From NCBI GenBank assembly GCA_024398125.1, contig JAKSJO010000019.1:1-49350 (forward strand): a stretch of DNA of 49,350 bases, read 5' to 3'. The stretch comes from Bacteroidales bacterium. Its GTDB lineage: Bacteria; Bacteroidota; Bacteroidia; Bacteroidales; UBA932. How positions within the stretch are numbered: position 1 is the first letter of the stretch; each line of letters begins with the position of its first letter. The notes beneath the pieces are model-generated. The model saw only the letters and a program-made list of their open reading frames with translations. It ran no database searches and was not told the origin of the DNA. The translations under genes were made by a program, and so were the position numbers. Of this stretch, positions 11,491 through 20,046 are shown piece by piece.

Positions 11491-11554
11491 AGATAGAAAT
11501 GTAAATAAAAGTCCTCTGAGATTATTCAGAGGACTTTTATTTACATTTCTATCT
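11491..11554. terminator. 64-bp perfect hairpin, bidirectional terminator
   Basis: Two perfect 29-bp arms (11491-11519 and 11526-11554) surround a 6-base loop. The arms contain the stem AGTCCTCTGA/TCAGAGGACT followed by TTTTATTTAC in either direction, so it can terminate both convergent genes. The right arm includes the last codons and stop of the TolC gene; the left arm begins directly after the stop of the MBL gene. Confidence 0.8.
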
Positions 11555-12725
11555 GTCGAAGGGTCGTCAAAGCCAGCTGGTAATCCCTGTCAGCTTCAAT
11601 GGAACGTGTAACCGCATCGTAATACATATCAAGTTCCACAAGATACTCCAGCAATGATATCTGTCCGAGTTCATACGCCTTCTGGGCATATACACTGTTA
11701 TCGCAGTGAAACAGTACCTGCGCGTAATCGTCGGCTATCTTTTTCAATCCCATCGCAGTAATGTATGCAGACTCAGCCTCCATACGATAGCTGGCAGCTG
11801 CATCTGCCGCCTCGGCTTCCGCCGCCTGGATTTCGTACCTGGCACTTCTTATACGACGCGCAGATGACCACAAAGGTACGGAAATGCCCATAGTCACACC
11901 ACGGAAGTTGCTTCCTGGGACAAGTTCTGCCATATATCCGACCGACATTGATGGAAGAGACTCGCTTCTGGCCAGCGATAGCTTGTCCTTAGACAGTTCA
12001 GTTGCCTGGCGGACATAAGCCAATATGCTGCTGGACTCAGACGCCTCATCAAACCATTCCTCAAAGTCCTCGGGAATCATCTCCGGGTCCATATTGACAG
12101 CGGATACGTCCACGCGGGTTCCACCATTCAGGGCTGCAAGACGACGCAGAAGGCTTTCGCGTTCCATCTCAACGGCAGAGAGTGACGCACGAGCCTCCGA
12201 TAGGGCAAGCACGGCCTTGTTATGGTCCATCACGGTTGCAGCGCCCTTCTCAAGCGAGCCTTTGAGAGCATCAGCCATCCCTTCGGCAAGCTGCGTGCGC
12301 CTTGCATACTCAGCGATAAGTGCATTACGGCACACGATTTCAGCCACCAGATTACGTGCCTCAGACATGATCTCGCGTCTTGTCGCCTTCCACTGCAGTT
12401 TCAGGAGCTCATTCTCCCCAAGAACAACATTTCTTCGAGCACCGGAAAGGGTTGCGATATCGAAACCCTGAGTAACAGAAATATCCTTTCGTATGCCAAT
12501 CTCGGAAGGGCTGCCGGCAAGAAGGGCAAACTCAATCTCTGGATCAGGGAGGGAAATCGCCGCCATGCTTTCATATCCACGCGCGGAAACCTGATTCTCA
12601 AGAGCCTTGAGAGTCAGATTGTTCGACATGACACGATCCAGCAGATCATTCGTAGACTGTGCATGAAGGATGTTTCCAAAAAACAGCGCGCAAATGACTG
12701 TAAAGGTATATCTAGACAGTTTCAT
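11541..12725 (-). CDS. TolC-family outer-membrane efflux protein of a heavy-metal pump
   Basis: A 394-aa TolC-like protein with signal peptide MKLSRYTFTVICALFFGNIL and cleavage after HAQ. The mature part has two repeats of long amphipathic helices (for example residues 140-180 and 325-390), as in outer-membrane efflux channels. ATG at 12725 is preferred over 12761; it overlaps the end of the pump gene by 14 bases, indicating translational coupling. Third gene of the operon adaptor-pump-channel. It forms the outer-membrane exit duct for the RND pump. Its last codons are part of the long palindrome downstream. Confidence 0.88.
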   Translation of the reverse strand: MKLSRYTFTVICALFFGNILHAQSTNDLLDRVMSNNLTLKALENQVSARGYESMAAISLPDPEIEFALLAGSPSEIGIRKDISVTQGFDIATLSGARRNVVLGENELLKLQWKATRREIMSEARNLVAEIVCRNALIAEYARRTQLAEGMADALKGSLEKGAATVMDHNKAVLALSEARASLSAVEMERESLLRRLAALNGGTRVDVSAVNMDPEMIPEDFEEWFDEASESSSILAYVRQATELSKDKLSLARSESLPSMSVGYMAELVPGSNFRGVTMGISVPLWSSARRIRSARYEIQAAEAEAADAAASYRMEAESAYITAMGLKKIADDYAQVLFHCDNSVYAQKAYELGQISLLEYLVELDMYYDAVTRSIEADRDYQLALTTLRQIEM

Positions 12726-15700
12726 CTTTCTTTGTCTTTGCTGAAACAAGTGAATAAACAACAGGAATCACGAATCCGTTCAGCAATGTAGAGCTTATGA
12801 GTCCTCCAAGAAGGACCTTAGCCATAGGGCTCTGGATTTCATTTCCTGGCAGTTCTGAACCGATGACCAGAGGAACAAGAGCGAGTGCCGAAGTCAGGGC
12901 CGTCATGATGATAGGATTGAGACGGTCAAGGGAGCCTGTACTGACAGCTTCGCGGAGCGACATTCCTCCCGCACGCAGGTCATTGTATCTGTCGATAAGC
13001 AGCATTCCATTTCTGGTAGCGATACCGAAAAGTGAAATGAAACCGATAATTGCAGGAATGCTGAGAATGCCATCGCTGAAGAAGATGGTAAGCACACCAC
13101 CGATAAGCGCAAGAGGCAGGTCGATGAGTACGATGGCACTCTGGCTAAGGCTCTTGAACTGGCCATATAGAAGAAGGAAGATCACAATCAGGGCGAATAG
13201 AGTCGTGATGGCAAGCGTCCTGGTTGCACTCTGGGCGCTCTCGAACTGTCCACCGAACTCTATGCGATAGCCCTCCGGAAGCTCGACTCTCTCCGCGATT
13301 CTGTCCTGCATGGCATCGACTGTACCCTGAAGGTCTCCCCCACTGACATTGGCGGAAACGACGATCTTGCGCTGGGCGTTCTCGCGATTGATGGTATTCG
13401 GACCGGCGGCCGAGCGGACGTCTGCAACCCAGCTGAGCGGAACCTTGCCGTCTGGGGTGTCGATGGTCATATCCTTTATGGTCTCTATGCGGTCGCGATA
13501 TATTCCGGAAGCCTTTACGGTCAGGTCGAACACCTTTCCATCCTCGTAAACCTGGCTGACAGCACGTCCTCCAAGGCAGACCTCGACATACTCAGCAAGC
13601 TCCGCCGGCGAGATGCCATAGCGGGCAAGCATTTCTCTTCTTGGGGTAATCAGGAGCTCAGGACGTTCAATCTGCTGCTCGACATTAAGATCTTCGACCC
13701 CAGGAATGTCCGCAACTGCGGCCTTTATCTCGTTACCAAGGGTAAACATGCGATTCAGGTCAGTTCCAAATATCTTTATCGCAATAGCCGACTGGGTTCC
13801 TGAAAGCATGGCGTCAATTCTATGAGATATAGGCTGACCGATCTCGACATTGACGCCCGGGAGCGAACCAAGCTTCTCGCGAAGCTCTGCTGTCACTTCC
13901 TCCTTGGAGCGCTTCCCCAGTTTGAACGGAGCCTCGAGCTCAGATGCATTCACGCCCAGAGCATGCTCGTCGAGCTCCGCACGGCCGGTCTTGCGGGCCA
14001 CGGTCTGGATCTCCGGGACACTCAGTATCAGTTCCTCAGTACGTCGACCGATATTGTCACTCTCCTCAAGAGAAACTCCTGGAAGAGTACCGACATTGAT
14101 TGTAAACGAGCCCTCGTTGAATGCAGGCAGAAAGCTTCGTCCGAATCCGAGCATCATGACAACTGCCATGACGAGGAAGGCTGCAGACACACCAAGGACT
14201 GCCCTGCCATGGCTGAGAGCCCAGTCAAGACCGCGTCCATAAACCTTCTTCAGCCAACGTGTAAAGCCAGGTTCACGCGCACTGCGCTCAGTTGCACCGG
14301 TGTTCTTCAGCAGGAAGCTGCAAAGCACAGGAGTAAGCGTAAGAGCGACGAATGTGGATGCAAAGAGAGATACTATGAATGCAATTCCAAGAGGAATGAG
14401 CATTCGGCCCTCGATGCCGGAGAGGAAGAACAGCGGCACGAAGCTGGCAACGATGATGAATGTCGAATTAAGAATAGGCATACGGACCTCGCGGGAAGCC
14501 TCGAACACCACGTCAAGAACCTTGCGGCGTCTGTCTGCCGGCAAGGCATGGTTCTCTCTGAGACGCTTGTATACGTTTTCTACATCAACAATCGCATCAT
14601 CGACCAGCGATCCTATCGCAATGGCCATACCTCCGATGCTCATGGTATTTATGCTCAAGCCTGTGAGACGAAGCACGATGATGGTTATCAGCATCGCGAG
14701 CGGAATGGTAACAAGCGAAATAAGGGTTGTACGTATGTTGAGGAGGAACAGGAAAAGCACGAGAACAACGAAGAATGCACCCTCGAGCAAAGCCTTCTTG
14801 ATGTTTCCGATGCTGGCATCGATGAAAGTGCTCTGACGGAAGATGTCTGTCTTGATGTCGATGTCTGCAGGGAGGGTCTTTGCCATGTCAGCCAGCTGAG
14901 AGTCCAGATTCGCAGTAAGTTCCTTGGTCGAAACATTCGGCTGCTTTGTGACTGTCAGGATTACAGCCGGTTTGGTTTCGACAGAAGCGGTTCCCATTCG
15001 AGGTTCCTTCGGGCCGATTCTTACTTCTGCGATATCGCGAAGTGTGACCGGATGCTTTGATAGACGGCTTACGACGGTACGTTCAAAATCTTCGATACTG
15101 GTTGTTGATGTCATGCCGCGGATGATATACTCATTTGAATACTCATACAGCACTCCACCCGCCGCATTTCTGTTCATGTCATCAGTCGCTCTTAAAACAT
15201 CATCGACGCTGATGCCGAAACGGCGCATCTTCTCAAGATCGAGAAGTATCTGGTACTCCTTGATATCGCCGCCAAGGACTGCCACCTGGGCCACACCGCC
15301 AGTTGCGAGCAGCTGGGGGCGGATGGTCCAGTCAGCCAAGGTCCTGAGCTGCTCCATATCGGTTTCTCCGTTGGCGGTGAGTCCGATGATGAGCACCTCT
15401 CCAAGGATGGATGACTGAGGTCCGAGAGTAGGATTGCCGACATTTGCAGGGAGCTGCTCGCCTACTGCAGCAAGCTTCTCGGAAACAATCTGGCGTGCAC
15501 GGTAGATATCCGTGCCCCAGTCAAACTCCACCCAGACAACGGAGAAACCCGTAGTCGACGACGAACGGACACGGCGGACATCGGTCGCACCATTTACTGC
15601 GGTCTCTATCGGGAATGTAACTATCTTCTCGACCTCTTCCGGAGCCATGCCGTTCGCTTCGGTCATGATGACCACCGTCGGAGCATTAAGATCCGGAAAC

Positions 15701-15813
15701 ACGTCAACCTCCATGTTGGAGCTGACATACAGGCCTCCTATTACAAGCAGAACCGCCGCCAGCAGCACTGCAAGCCTGTTACGCAGTGAGAAACTGATAA
15801 TACTGTCCAGCAT
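12712..15813 (-). CDS. Heavy-metal RND efflux pump (CusA/CzcA family)
   Basis: A 1033-aa inner-membrane transporter with the standard RND plan: TM1 at residues 10-30, two large periplasmic loops, and two blocks of TM helices (about 335-530 and 860-1025). The TM4 motif AIGSLVDDAIVDVENVYKRL is typical of the heavy-metal (HME) branch; its paired Asp residues include the proton-relay Asp. It resembles the HME5-type signature more than the copper/silver one, so the metal is not assigned. ATG at 15813 was chosen, 4 bases after the adaptor stop; the longer frame to 15864 overlaps the adaptor. It exports metal ions from periplasm or cytoplasm using the proton gradient. Confidence 0.93.
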   Translation of the reverse strand: MLDSIISFSLRNRLAVLLAAVLLVIGGLYVSSNMEVDVFPDLNAPTVVIMTEANGMAPEEVEKIVTFPIETAVNGATDVRRVRSSSTTGFSVVWVEFDWGTDIYRARQIVSEKLAAVGEQLPANVGNPTLGPQSSILGEVLIIGLTANGETDMEQLRTLADWTIRPQLLATGGVAQVAVLGGDIKEYQILLDLEKMRRFGISVDDVLRATDDMNRNAAGGVLYEYSNEYIIRGMTSTTSIEDFERTVVSRLSKHPVTLRDIAEVRIGPKEPRMGTASVETKPAVILTVTKQPNVSTKELTANLDSQLADMAKTLPADIDIKTDIFRQSTFIDASIGNIKKALLEGAFFVVLVLFLFLLNIRTTLISLVTIPLAMLITIIVLRLTGLSINTMSIGGMAIAIGSLVDDAIVDVENVYKRLRENHALPADRRRKVLDVVFEASREVRMPILNSTFIIVASFVPLFFLSGIEGRMLIPLGIAFIVSLFASTFVALTLTPVLCSFLLKNTGATERSAREPGFTRWLKKVYGRGLDWALSHGRAVLGVSAAFLVMAVVMMLGFGRSFLPAFNEGSFTINVGTLPGVSLEESDNIGRRTEELILSVPEIQTVARKTGRAELDEHALGVNASELEAPFKLGKRSKEEVTAELREKLGSLPGVNVEIGQPISHRIDAMLSGTQSAIAIKIFGTDLNRMFTLGNEIKAAVADIPGVEDLNVEQQIERPELLITPRREMLARYGISPAELAEYVEVCLGGRAVSQVYEDGKVFDLTVKASGIYRDRIETIKDMTIDTPDGKVPLSWVADVRSAAGPNTINRENAQRKIVVSANVSGGDLQGTVDAMQDRIAERVELPEGYRIEFGGQFESAQSATRTLAITTLFALIVIFLLLYGQFKSLSQSAIVLIDLPLALIGGVLTIFFSDGILSIPAIIGFISLFGIATRNGMLLIDRYNDLRAGGMSLREAVSTGSLDRLNPIIMTALTSALALVPLVIGSELPGNEIQSPMAKVLLGGLISSTLLNGFVIPVVYSLVSAKTKKDETV

Positions 15814-15817
15814 GGCA

Positions 15818-17098
15818 TCAATGGCTATGATTGTGAGCGTGAGGAACAATAGATGCAGAAGCAAGCTTCACCTGATATGCACCAGCGACAACAAGGTCAT
15901 CTCCCTCATGGAGTCCGGAAAGTATCTCCACATTCTCACCGTTGCGCTCTCCGACCTTGACAGGGACCTTCTTGTAGCAGTCCTCGTCCAGACGGACATA
16001 GACGAAGAACTCGCCCTGTTCCTCGGTAAGCGCAGACTCCGGGACAGAAATGACATTGTCCTTCCAGCCGGTAATCAGCCACACCTCGGCATAAGCGCCT
16101 GGCAGGATATCGCCACAGTTGTTGAACTCAAAAGTTATGTGGAGGTACGGAGAATCCGATTCGAGAGCATGAGCGACTGAGATAAGCTTGCCATCCAGCT
16201 CCTCAAGGGTATGAGAGTGGTCACCGTCCGCCATGCGGAAGTTGGCACTGCTTATCGAAGTACGGAGGCTCATGTATTTCTCCGGCAGATCTGCCTGGAG
16301 TCGAAGCTTGCGGTCCTGGGTAACGACACCGACAGGTTCACCGGCAGAAACGAACTCTCCCTCGCTCTTCAGCATCTCTTTGATGAATCCCGCAATAGGA
16401 GAAGTGACGCTGACGCCGCTGGCACCACTGCCGGCAGACACGCCTTCGTAAGAATTCTTTGCCGTAAGATAAGCGGCTTCTATAGCATTGAAGTCTCTTT
16501 CGGAAATGAGTTTTTCGTCGATGAGATTCTTTGCGCGTTCATATTCCTTAAGCGCTGCCTGGTATTCGATACGGGTACGGGTCACGATATCTCCTTCGGC
16601 CATGCTGCCACCAGAAACACGCGCTACACTCTGTCCCTTTGCGACCTGCTGACCGGGAGCCGGTGTACGCCCGCCAAAGCTAAGGATTCCGGATGTACGC
16701 GCAGTAAGATAAGCCTCGCTGCCGCTTGCTGGAAGAATAAGACCGGATGTATGGATGGTTGCATGGAATGGCCCTGGATGAACAACCTCGACCTTGACGC
16801 CAGCCGCCTCCGCTCTCTCCGGCTCGAGAACTATCTCGCCGGCAGCATGGCTTTCGCCTTCATGCTCGTGGTCATGATCTTCATGATCGTGGCCTTCATG
16901 ATCATGATGATGTCCTTCATGTTCGTGGTCATCGTGATCGTGGTCATGATCTTCATGGTCGTGGCCTTCATGATCATGATGATGGATCTCCTCCCCTTCA
17001 TGGGCATGATTATGGCCGGCATGATCACCACAGCCAGCCATAAGGAAAATTGTGCTGCCTATAAGCAGTACAGATAGTATTCTTTTTCTCATATTCAA
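15818..17098 (-). CDS. Periplasmic adaptor of the metal efflux pump with His-rich N-terminus
   Basis: A 426-aa membrane-fusion protein (CusB/CzcB type). It has a lipoprotein signal (Cys23 in LMAGC), then about 60 residues made almost only of His, Asp, Glu and Gly (roughly 25-85), a likely metal-collecting leader. The lipoyl-like and hairpin regions (about 125-235) and beta-barrel domain follow. The protein ends in HAHNHSH, another metal-binding tail. It links the RND pump to TolC and is the first gene of the operon. The leader contains a 24-residue internal duplication. High His with Asp/Glu favours divalent ions such as Zn, Ni or Co over Cu(I), but this is inference. Confidence 0.9.
   Translation of the reverse strand: MNMRKRILSVLLIGSTIFLMAGCGDHAGHNHAHEGEEIHHHDHEGHDHEDHDHDHDDHEHEGHHHDHEGHDHEDHDHEHEGESHAAGEIVLEPERAEAAGVKVEVVHPGPFHATIHTSGLILPASGSEAYLTARTSGILSFGGRTPAPGQQVAKGQSVARVSGGSMAEGDIVTRTRIEYQAALKEYERAKNLIDEKLISERDFNAIEAAYLTAKNSYEGVSAGSGASGVSVTSPIAGFIKEMLKSEGEFVSAGEPVGVVTQDRKLRLQADLPEKYMSLRTSISSANFRMADGDHSHTLEELDGKLISVAHALESDSPYLHITFEFNNCGDILPGAYAEVWLITGWKDNVISVPESALTEEQGEFFVYVRLDEDCYKKVPVKVGERNGENVEILSGLHEGDDLVVAGAYQVKLASASIVPHAHNHSH
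16867..16984 (-). repeat. 72-bp-period direct repeat in the His-rich leader
   Basis: Two 46-base copies (16867-16912 and 16939-16984) differ at one base and are offset by 72 bases, that is 24 codons in frame. They encode the repeated HDHEG/HDHED block of the adaptor leader. Confidence 0.85.
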
Positions 17099-17111
17099 AA
17101 CCGATTTGCTA

Positions 17112-17148
17112 CAAATTTACCCCCATTTGTTTGCAACTCGGTTGCAAA
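17112..17148 (-). promoter_or_regulatory. Promoter and palindromic operator of the metal efflux operon
   Basis: The minus strand has the -7 box TAAATTTG (17119-17112). Upstream is a palindrome with 8-bp arms, TTTGCAAC (17130-17137), TCG, GTTGCAAA (17141-17148), positioned like an activator or repressor site. No regulator gene is adjacent. Confidence 0.55.
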
Positions 17149-17160
17149 ATGCAGCCTACA

Positions 17161-17190
17161 AAAAAGAGAGCGCCCGAACGGACGCTCTCC
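17161..17190 (-). terminator. Rho-independent terminator of the GH43 gene
   Basis: Stem GAGAGCG (17167-17173) / CGCTCTC (17184-17190); on the minus strand it is followed by T6. It lies 23 bases after the GH43 stop. Confidence 0.85.
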
Positions 17191-17212
17191 ATCATTTAGT
17201 ATGGTCAGCCGA

Positions 17213-19384
17213 TTACTTGTCGTAAACGGTGGTGATCACAATCTTGCCGGCCTTCTCGCCTGGAACCACCTTGAGTTCCATGTGACCGGTCACCTTGGTA
17301 CCTACACCAAGCTCGGTGCAGAATGCCTCGACGGTAGGGCCACCGTTGCCGATGAGTTCCTTCTCAGTAAGAGTACCCTCCCAGAGGACAGGACCATAGG
17401 TATGGCTGAAGGTGTAGTCACCTGGCTCGATGTTGTCGAATACGTACTCGTTGACGCCTTCCACAACCATCTGTCTCCAGTCTGCTGCTGAGTAGCCACC
17501 GCGGCCGCGGCCACGTGCGAGCTGGATTTCAGCACCGCGACCCATGGTAGCGGCGTAGTTCTCCTTGTGGCTCTCGGTACCGTTGTCGATAGCCTCAACC
17601 TCGAAGTAGTACTCTGGAGCGGTATTGAGGCTGTACATTGTGAAGTGAGTCTCGTAACCGTAAACGATGTAGCTGTTGTAAAGCTTGTCAGGAGCGATAC
17701 CGTAGCGGATGATATATGCATCAGCACCCTCGACTGGCTCCCAGATGAGAGAAGCGATACGACGGTCCTCCTTGTTGCGTACAGCCTTGAGGTCGGTAAC
17801 CTTGGTGTACTTTGCAACGTCCTTGTTACCGAAGATACGGAGATCCTTGATTGCGAACTTACCGTCAGGGGTAAAGCAGTTGGTAACCTTTACGTATCTT
17901 GCCTGTACGCCGTCCTTGAGCTCGAAGTATCTGTGACGGAAATCCTGGCCGTTCTTGCTGAAGTCGATGATCTTGGTCCAGGTCTTGTTGTCCTGTGAAA
18001 CCTCGATGATGTATGACTGGTACTGATCTGGATAGGTAGCAGGAGCCATGTTTCTCATGCCGCCCATACCTGCAGGCATTGCAACAGGGGTTGGGTCAAC
18101 CTTGTCGATGTTTACCTGGATAGCGTTTACGGTGCAGCTCTGGCCGAGGTCAACGGTGTAGAACTCACCTGGATCGCCGGTCTTTGCTGCCCAGCAGGTC
18201 ATGAAGTTCTCGTCAACACCGAGAGCACCTCTGTGGTTGAGATCCTTCTGGGAAGAAACGATGACGTCCTTGCCCTTTGAAAGAAGAGCCCAGCCGGTGT
18301 AGTTGTTGTAGACTGCATCCTTGGCAACTCCTGGAAGGAACTGAGGGTAGTCACCGAGCTCATAGTTTGAGTGCATGATGCCATCCTCGTCAACTGCGGT
18401 AGGATACATGGCGAGCTCGCTGCTGCCACGACCTGGGCCGTATGAGCTAGGGATCATGCAGATGGTCCAGAGCTGGCCGTTCTTGTCATGGAAGGTGCTG
18501 CCATGGCCTGCGCCGACCTGGTAACCGGTAACCTTGAAGGTGAGAGGGTTGCTCTCAGAATAGGTGTAAGGTCCCATAGGATGGTCTGCTACATAAACAC
18601 CATGTGAGTATGAAAGGAACTCAAGACCGATGGCTGCATACTGGAGATAGTACTTGCCATTGTGCTTTACGACGTACGGACCCTCAATCCAAGGAAGCTC
18701 CTCAGGGAAGTAGTCACGATAGCCGTTGAAGATAGAGTAGATGTTGTCATGAGCCCAGCGGGTCTCGAAACCATGGTTGTTGATGTCGCTGAAGAAAAGG
18801 GTATTCGGCTCGCCGATCTCCTTGAAGGTCTTAGGATCGAGCTCGACAACCTTGAAGCACATGAGCTGTGACCAGCCGTAGAACATGTAGAGATGACCAT
18901 CATCATAGAACATGTTGGCGTCACCGTAGCGGTTGCTGTCGAGGGTACCGCACTGATACCATACACCGCTCTTAGGATCGTCGGTAGTATAGACATTGTA
19001 GTTGTTCATGGAGCAGCCGTAAAGCTTGCCTTCGATTTCAACTACAGAAACGACTCCACCTGGGTAGTTTGGAGCTGAAACATATGTCCAGTCACGGAAG
19101 TTGTCGGAATACCAGTACTCCTTTCCGTGGGAAACAAAGAGATAGTAGGTGTCTTCGAAAGTGATGACAACAGGCTCACCGCCTCTTCTTGCAGTCTGGT
19201 TGTCGACTACGAGGTCAAGAGGGTTACAGAAGGTGATAGGGCCATCATCGTTGCTGAGACGTACCTGGAACTCAGGGTAACCCTCAGTTGGAGGAGTAGG
19301 ACACTGAGCAACCGGTCCGTTGCCGCATGAAACTGCAGCCATTGCGGCAAGAGAAAAAGCCGCAAGAACAAATGGTTTTCTCAT
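17213..19384 (-). CDS. GH43-type glycosidase lipoprotein with F5/8C and Fn3 domains
   Basis: A 723-aa protein with a lipoprotein signal (Cys20). A five-bladed GH43-like propeller (about residues 50-370) is followed by an F5/8 type C carbohydrate-binding domain (about 400-530), an Fn3-like domain (about 535-610) and a C-terminal domain of unknown type. The general-acid Glu is in LPWIEGPYVVKHNGKYY, and the pKa-setting Asp in YGDANMFYDDG. Where most GH43 enzymes have the Asp base (xDPxV), this one reads GGEPVVI, so the base may be Glu or the enzyme may be altered. Predicted role: cleaving arabinose or xylose residues from plant polysaccharides at the cell surface. It has only a weak own -7 box (TATCTTTA, 19423-19416). 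Confidence 0.88.
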   Translation of the reverse strand: MRKPFVLAAFSLAAMAAVSCGNGPVAQCPTPPTEGYPEFQVRLSNDDGPITFCNPLDLVVDNQTARRGGEPVVITFEDTYYLFVSHGKEYWYSDNFRDWTYVSAPNYPGGVVSVVEIEGKLYGCSMNNYNVYTTDDPKSGVWYQCGTLDSNRYGDANMFYDDGHLYMFYGWSQLMCFKVVELDPKTFKEIGEPNTLFFSDINNHGFETRWAHDNIYSIFNGYRDYFPEELPWIEGPYVVKHNGKYYLQYAAIGLEFLSYSHGVYVADHPMGPYTYSESNPLTFKVTGYQVGAGHGSTFHDKNGQLWTICMIPSSYGPGRGSSELAMYPTAVDEDGIMHSNYELGDYPQFLPGVAKDAVYNNYTGWALLSKGKDVIVSSQKDLNHRGALGVDENFMTCWAAKTGDPGEFYTVDLGQSCTVNAIQVNIDKVDPTPVAMPAGMGGMRNMAPATYPDQYQSYIIEVSQDNKTWTKIIDFSKNGQDFRHRYFELKDGVQARYVKVTNCFTPDGKFAIKDLRIFGNKDVAKYTKVTDLKAVRNKEDRRIASLIWEPVEGADAYIIRYGIAPDKLYNSYIVYGYETHFTMYSLNTAPEYYFEVEAIDNGTESHKENYAATMGRGAEIQLARGRGRGGYSAADWRQMVVEGVNEYVFDNIEPGDYTFSHTYGPVLWEGTLTEKELIGNGGPTVEAFCTELGVGTKVTGHMELKVVPGEKAGKIVITTVYDK

Positions 19385-19430
19385 AAATTATTAATGTTAA
19401 TGGTTTTTCGGACTTTAAAGATAGATAATT

Positions 19431-20045
19431 TCATTCAAGAATCCTATCTATGTAGAGAATTCCGTCAAGATGATCGCACTCATGCTGGAAAATCACAGCC
19501 GTGAAACCCTCAACGAGCTCTTCCACAGGCTCCAAGGAGACCGGATCGGTATACATTAGCCGTATCTTGGAATACCTTTCCACTTCACCTCTCATGTCAG
19601 GAACAGACAGACATCCCTCAGATCCAATCTGCCTCTCATCCCCCACCGGCTCGATGTGGACATTCGGATACACCTCGAAAGGCTCCCCTTCCTTGTCAAA
19701 ACGCTGTACGGCCACGACGCGTCGGAGTATGCCGACCTGAGGGCCGGCGATTCCGACTCCATCCTGGGATGGGTCGGTAACGGTAGCCACCATGCGTCCA
19801 GCCAGAATTGCATACTCTTCGCTGCGAAGATCCTCATCGATGAAGAATGTGCTCTTGGAGCGCAACAGAAGCGAGTCCGCCTCATTGTCGATGGTAGTGA
19901 CACGCATAAGCCCTTCTCCATTCCGGATCAGGTTCAGTTCCTCAGCCGTCAATGGCTTCGCTGCATAAGGATCAGTCGAACAGGCTAAAAGAACAAGAGG
20001 CAGGGCCACGATAATCGAGGCCCTGCTGATAAGACTGGAAATCAT
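19431..20045 (-). CDS. def: Peptide deformylase-like lipoprotein (exported)
   Basis: A 204-aa polypeptide deformylase fold with a lipoprotein signal: residues 1-22 end in LVLLACS, Cys22. All three active-site motifs are present: GVGIAGPQ (96-103, usually G-L-A-A-P-Q), EGCLS (143-147, metal ligand Cys145) and QHECDH (187-192, His188, Glu189, His192). Deformylases normally act in the cytoplasm on nascent N-formyl-Met chains; an exported copy must have another substrate or role. The ATG at 20045 lies one base after the stop of the esterase gene, so the two are coupled. A longer frame to 20135 only overlaps the esterase. A second, housekeeping def gene is expected elsewhere in the genome. Confidence 0.85.
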   Translation of the reverse strand: MISSLISRASIIVALPLVLLACSTDPYAAKPLTAEELNLIRNGEGLMRVTTIDNEADSLLLRSKSTFFIDEDLRSEEYAILAGRMVATVTDPSQDGVGIAGPQVGILRRVVAVQRFDKEGEPFEVYPNVHIEPVGDERQIGSEGCLSVPDMRGEVERYSKIRLMYTDPVSLEPVEELVEGFTAVIFQHECDHLDGILYIDRILE

Positions 20046-20046
20046 C

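Noticed and set aside
13822-15060. 412-codon open frame on the plus strand inside the RND pump gene
   Set aside because: It is antisense to a fully conserved RND transporter; the product is low-complexity and Cys/His/Arg-rich with no known domain.
16860-16990. Repeated CATGATCATGATG words, considered as a CRISPR or satellite
   Set aside because: They are in-frame codons of the His-rich adaptor leader with no spacer structure.
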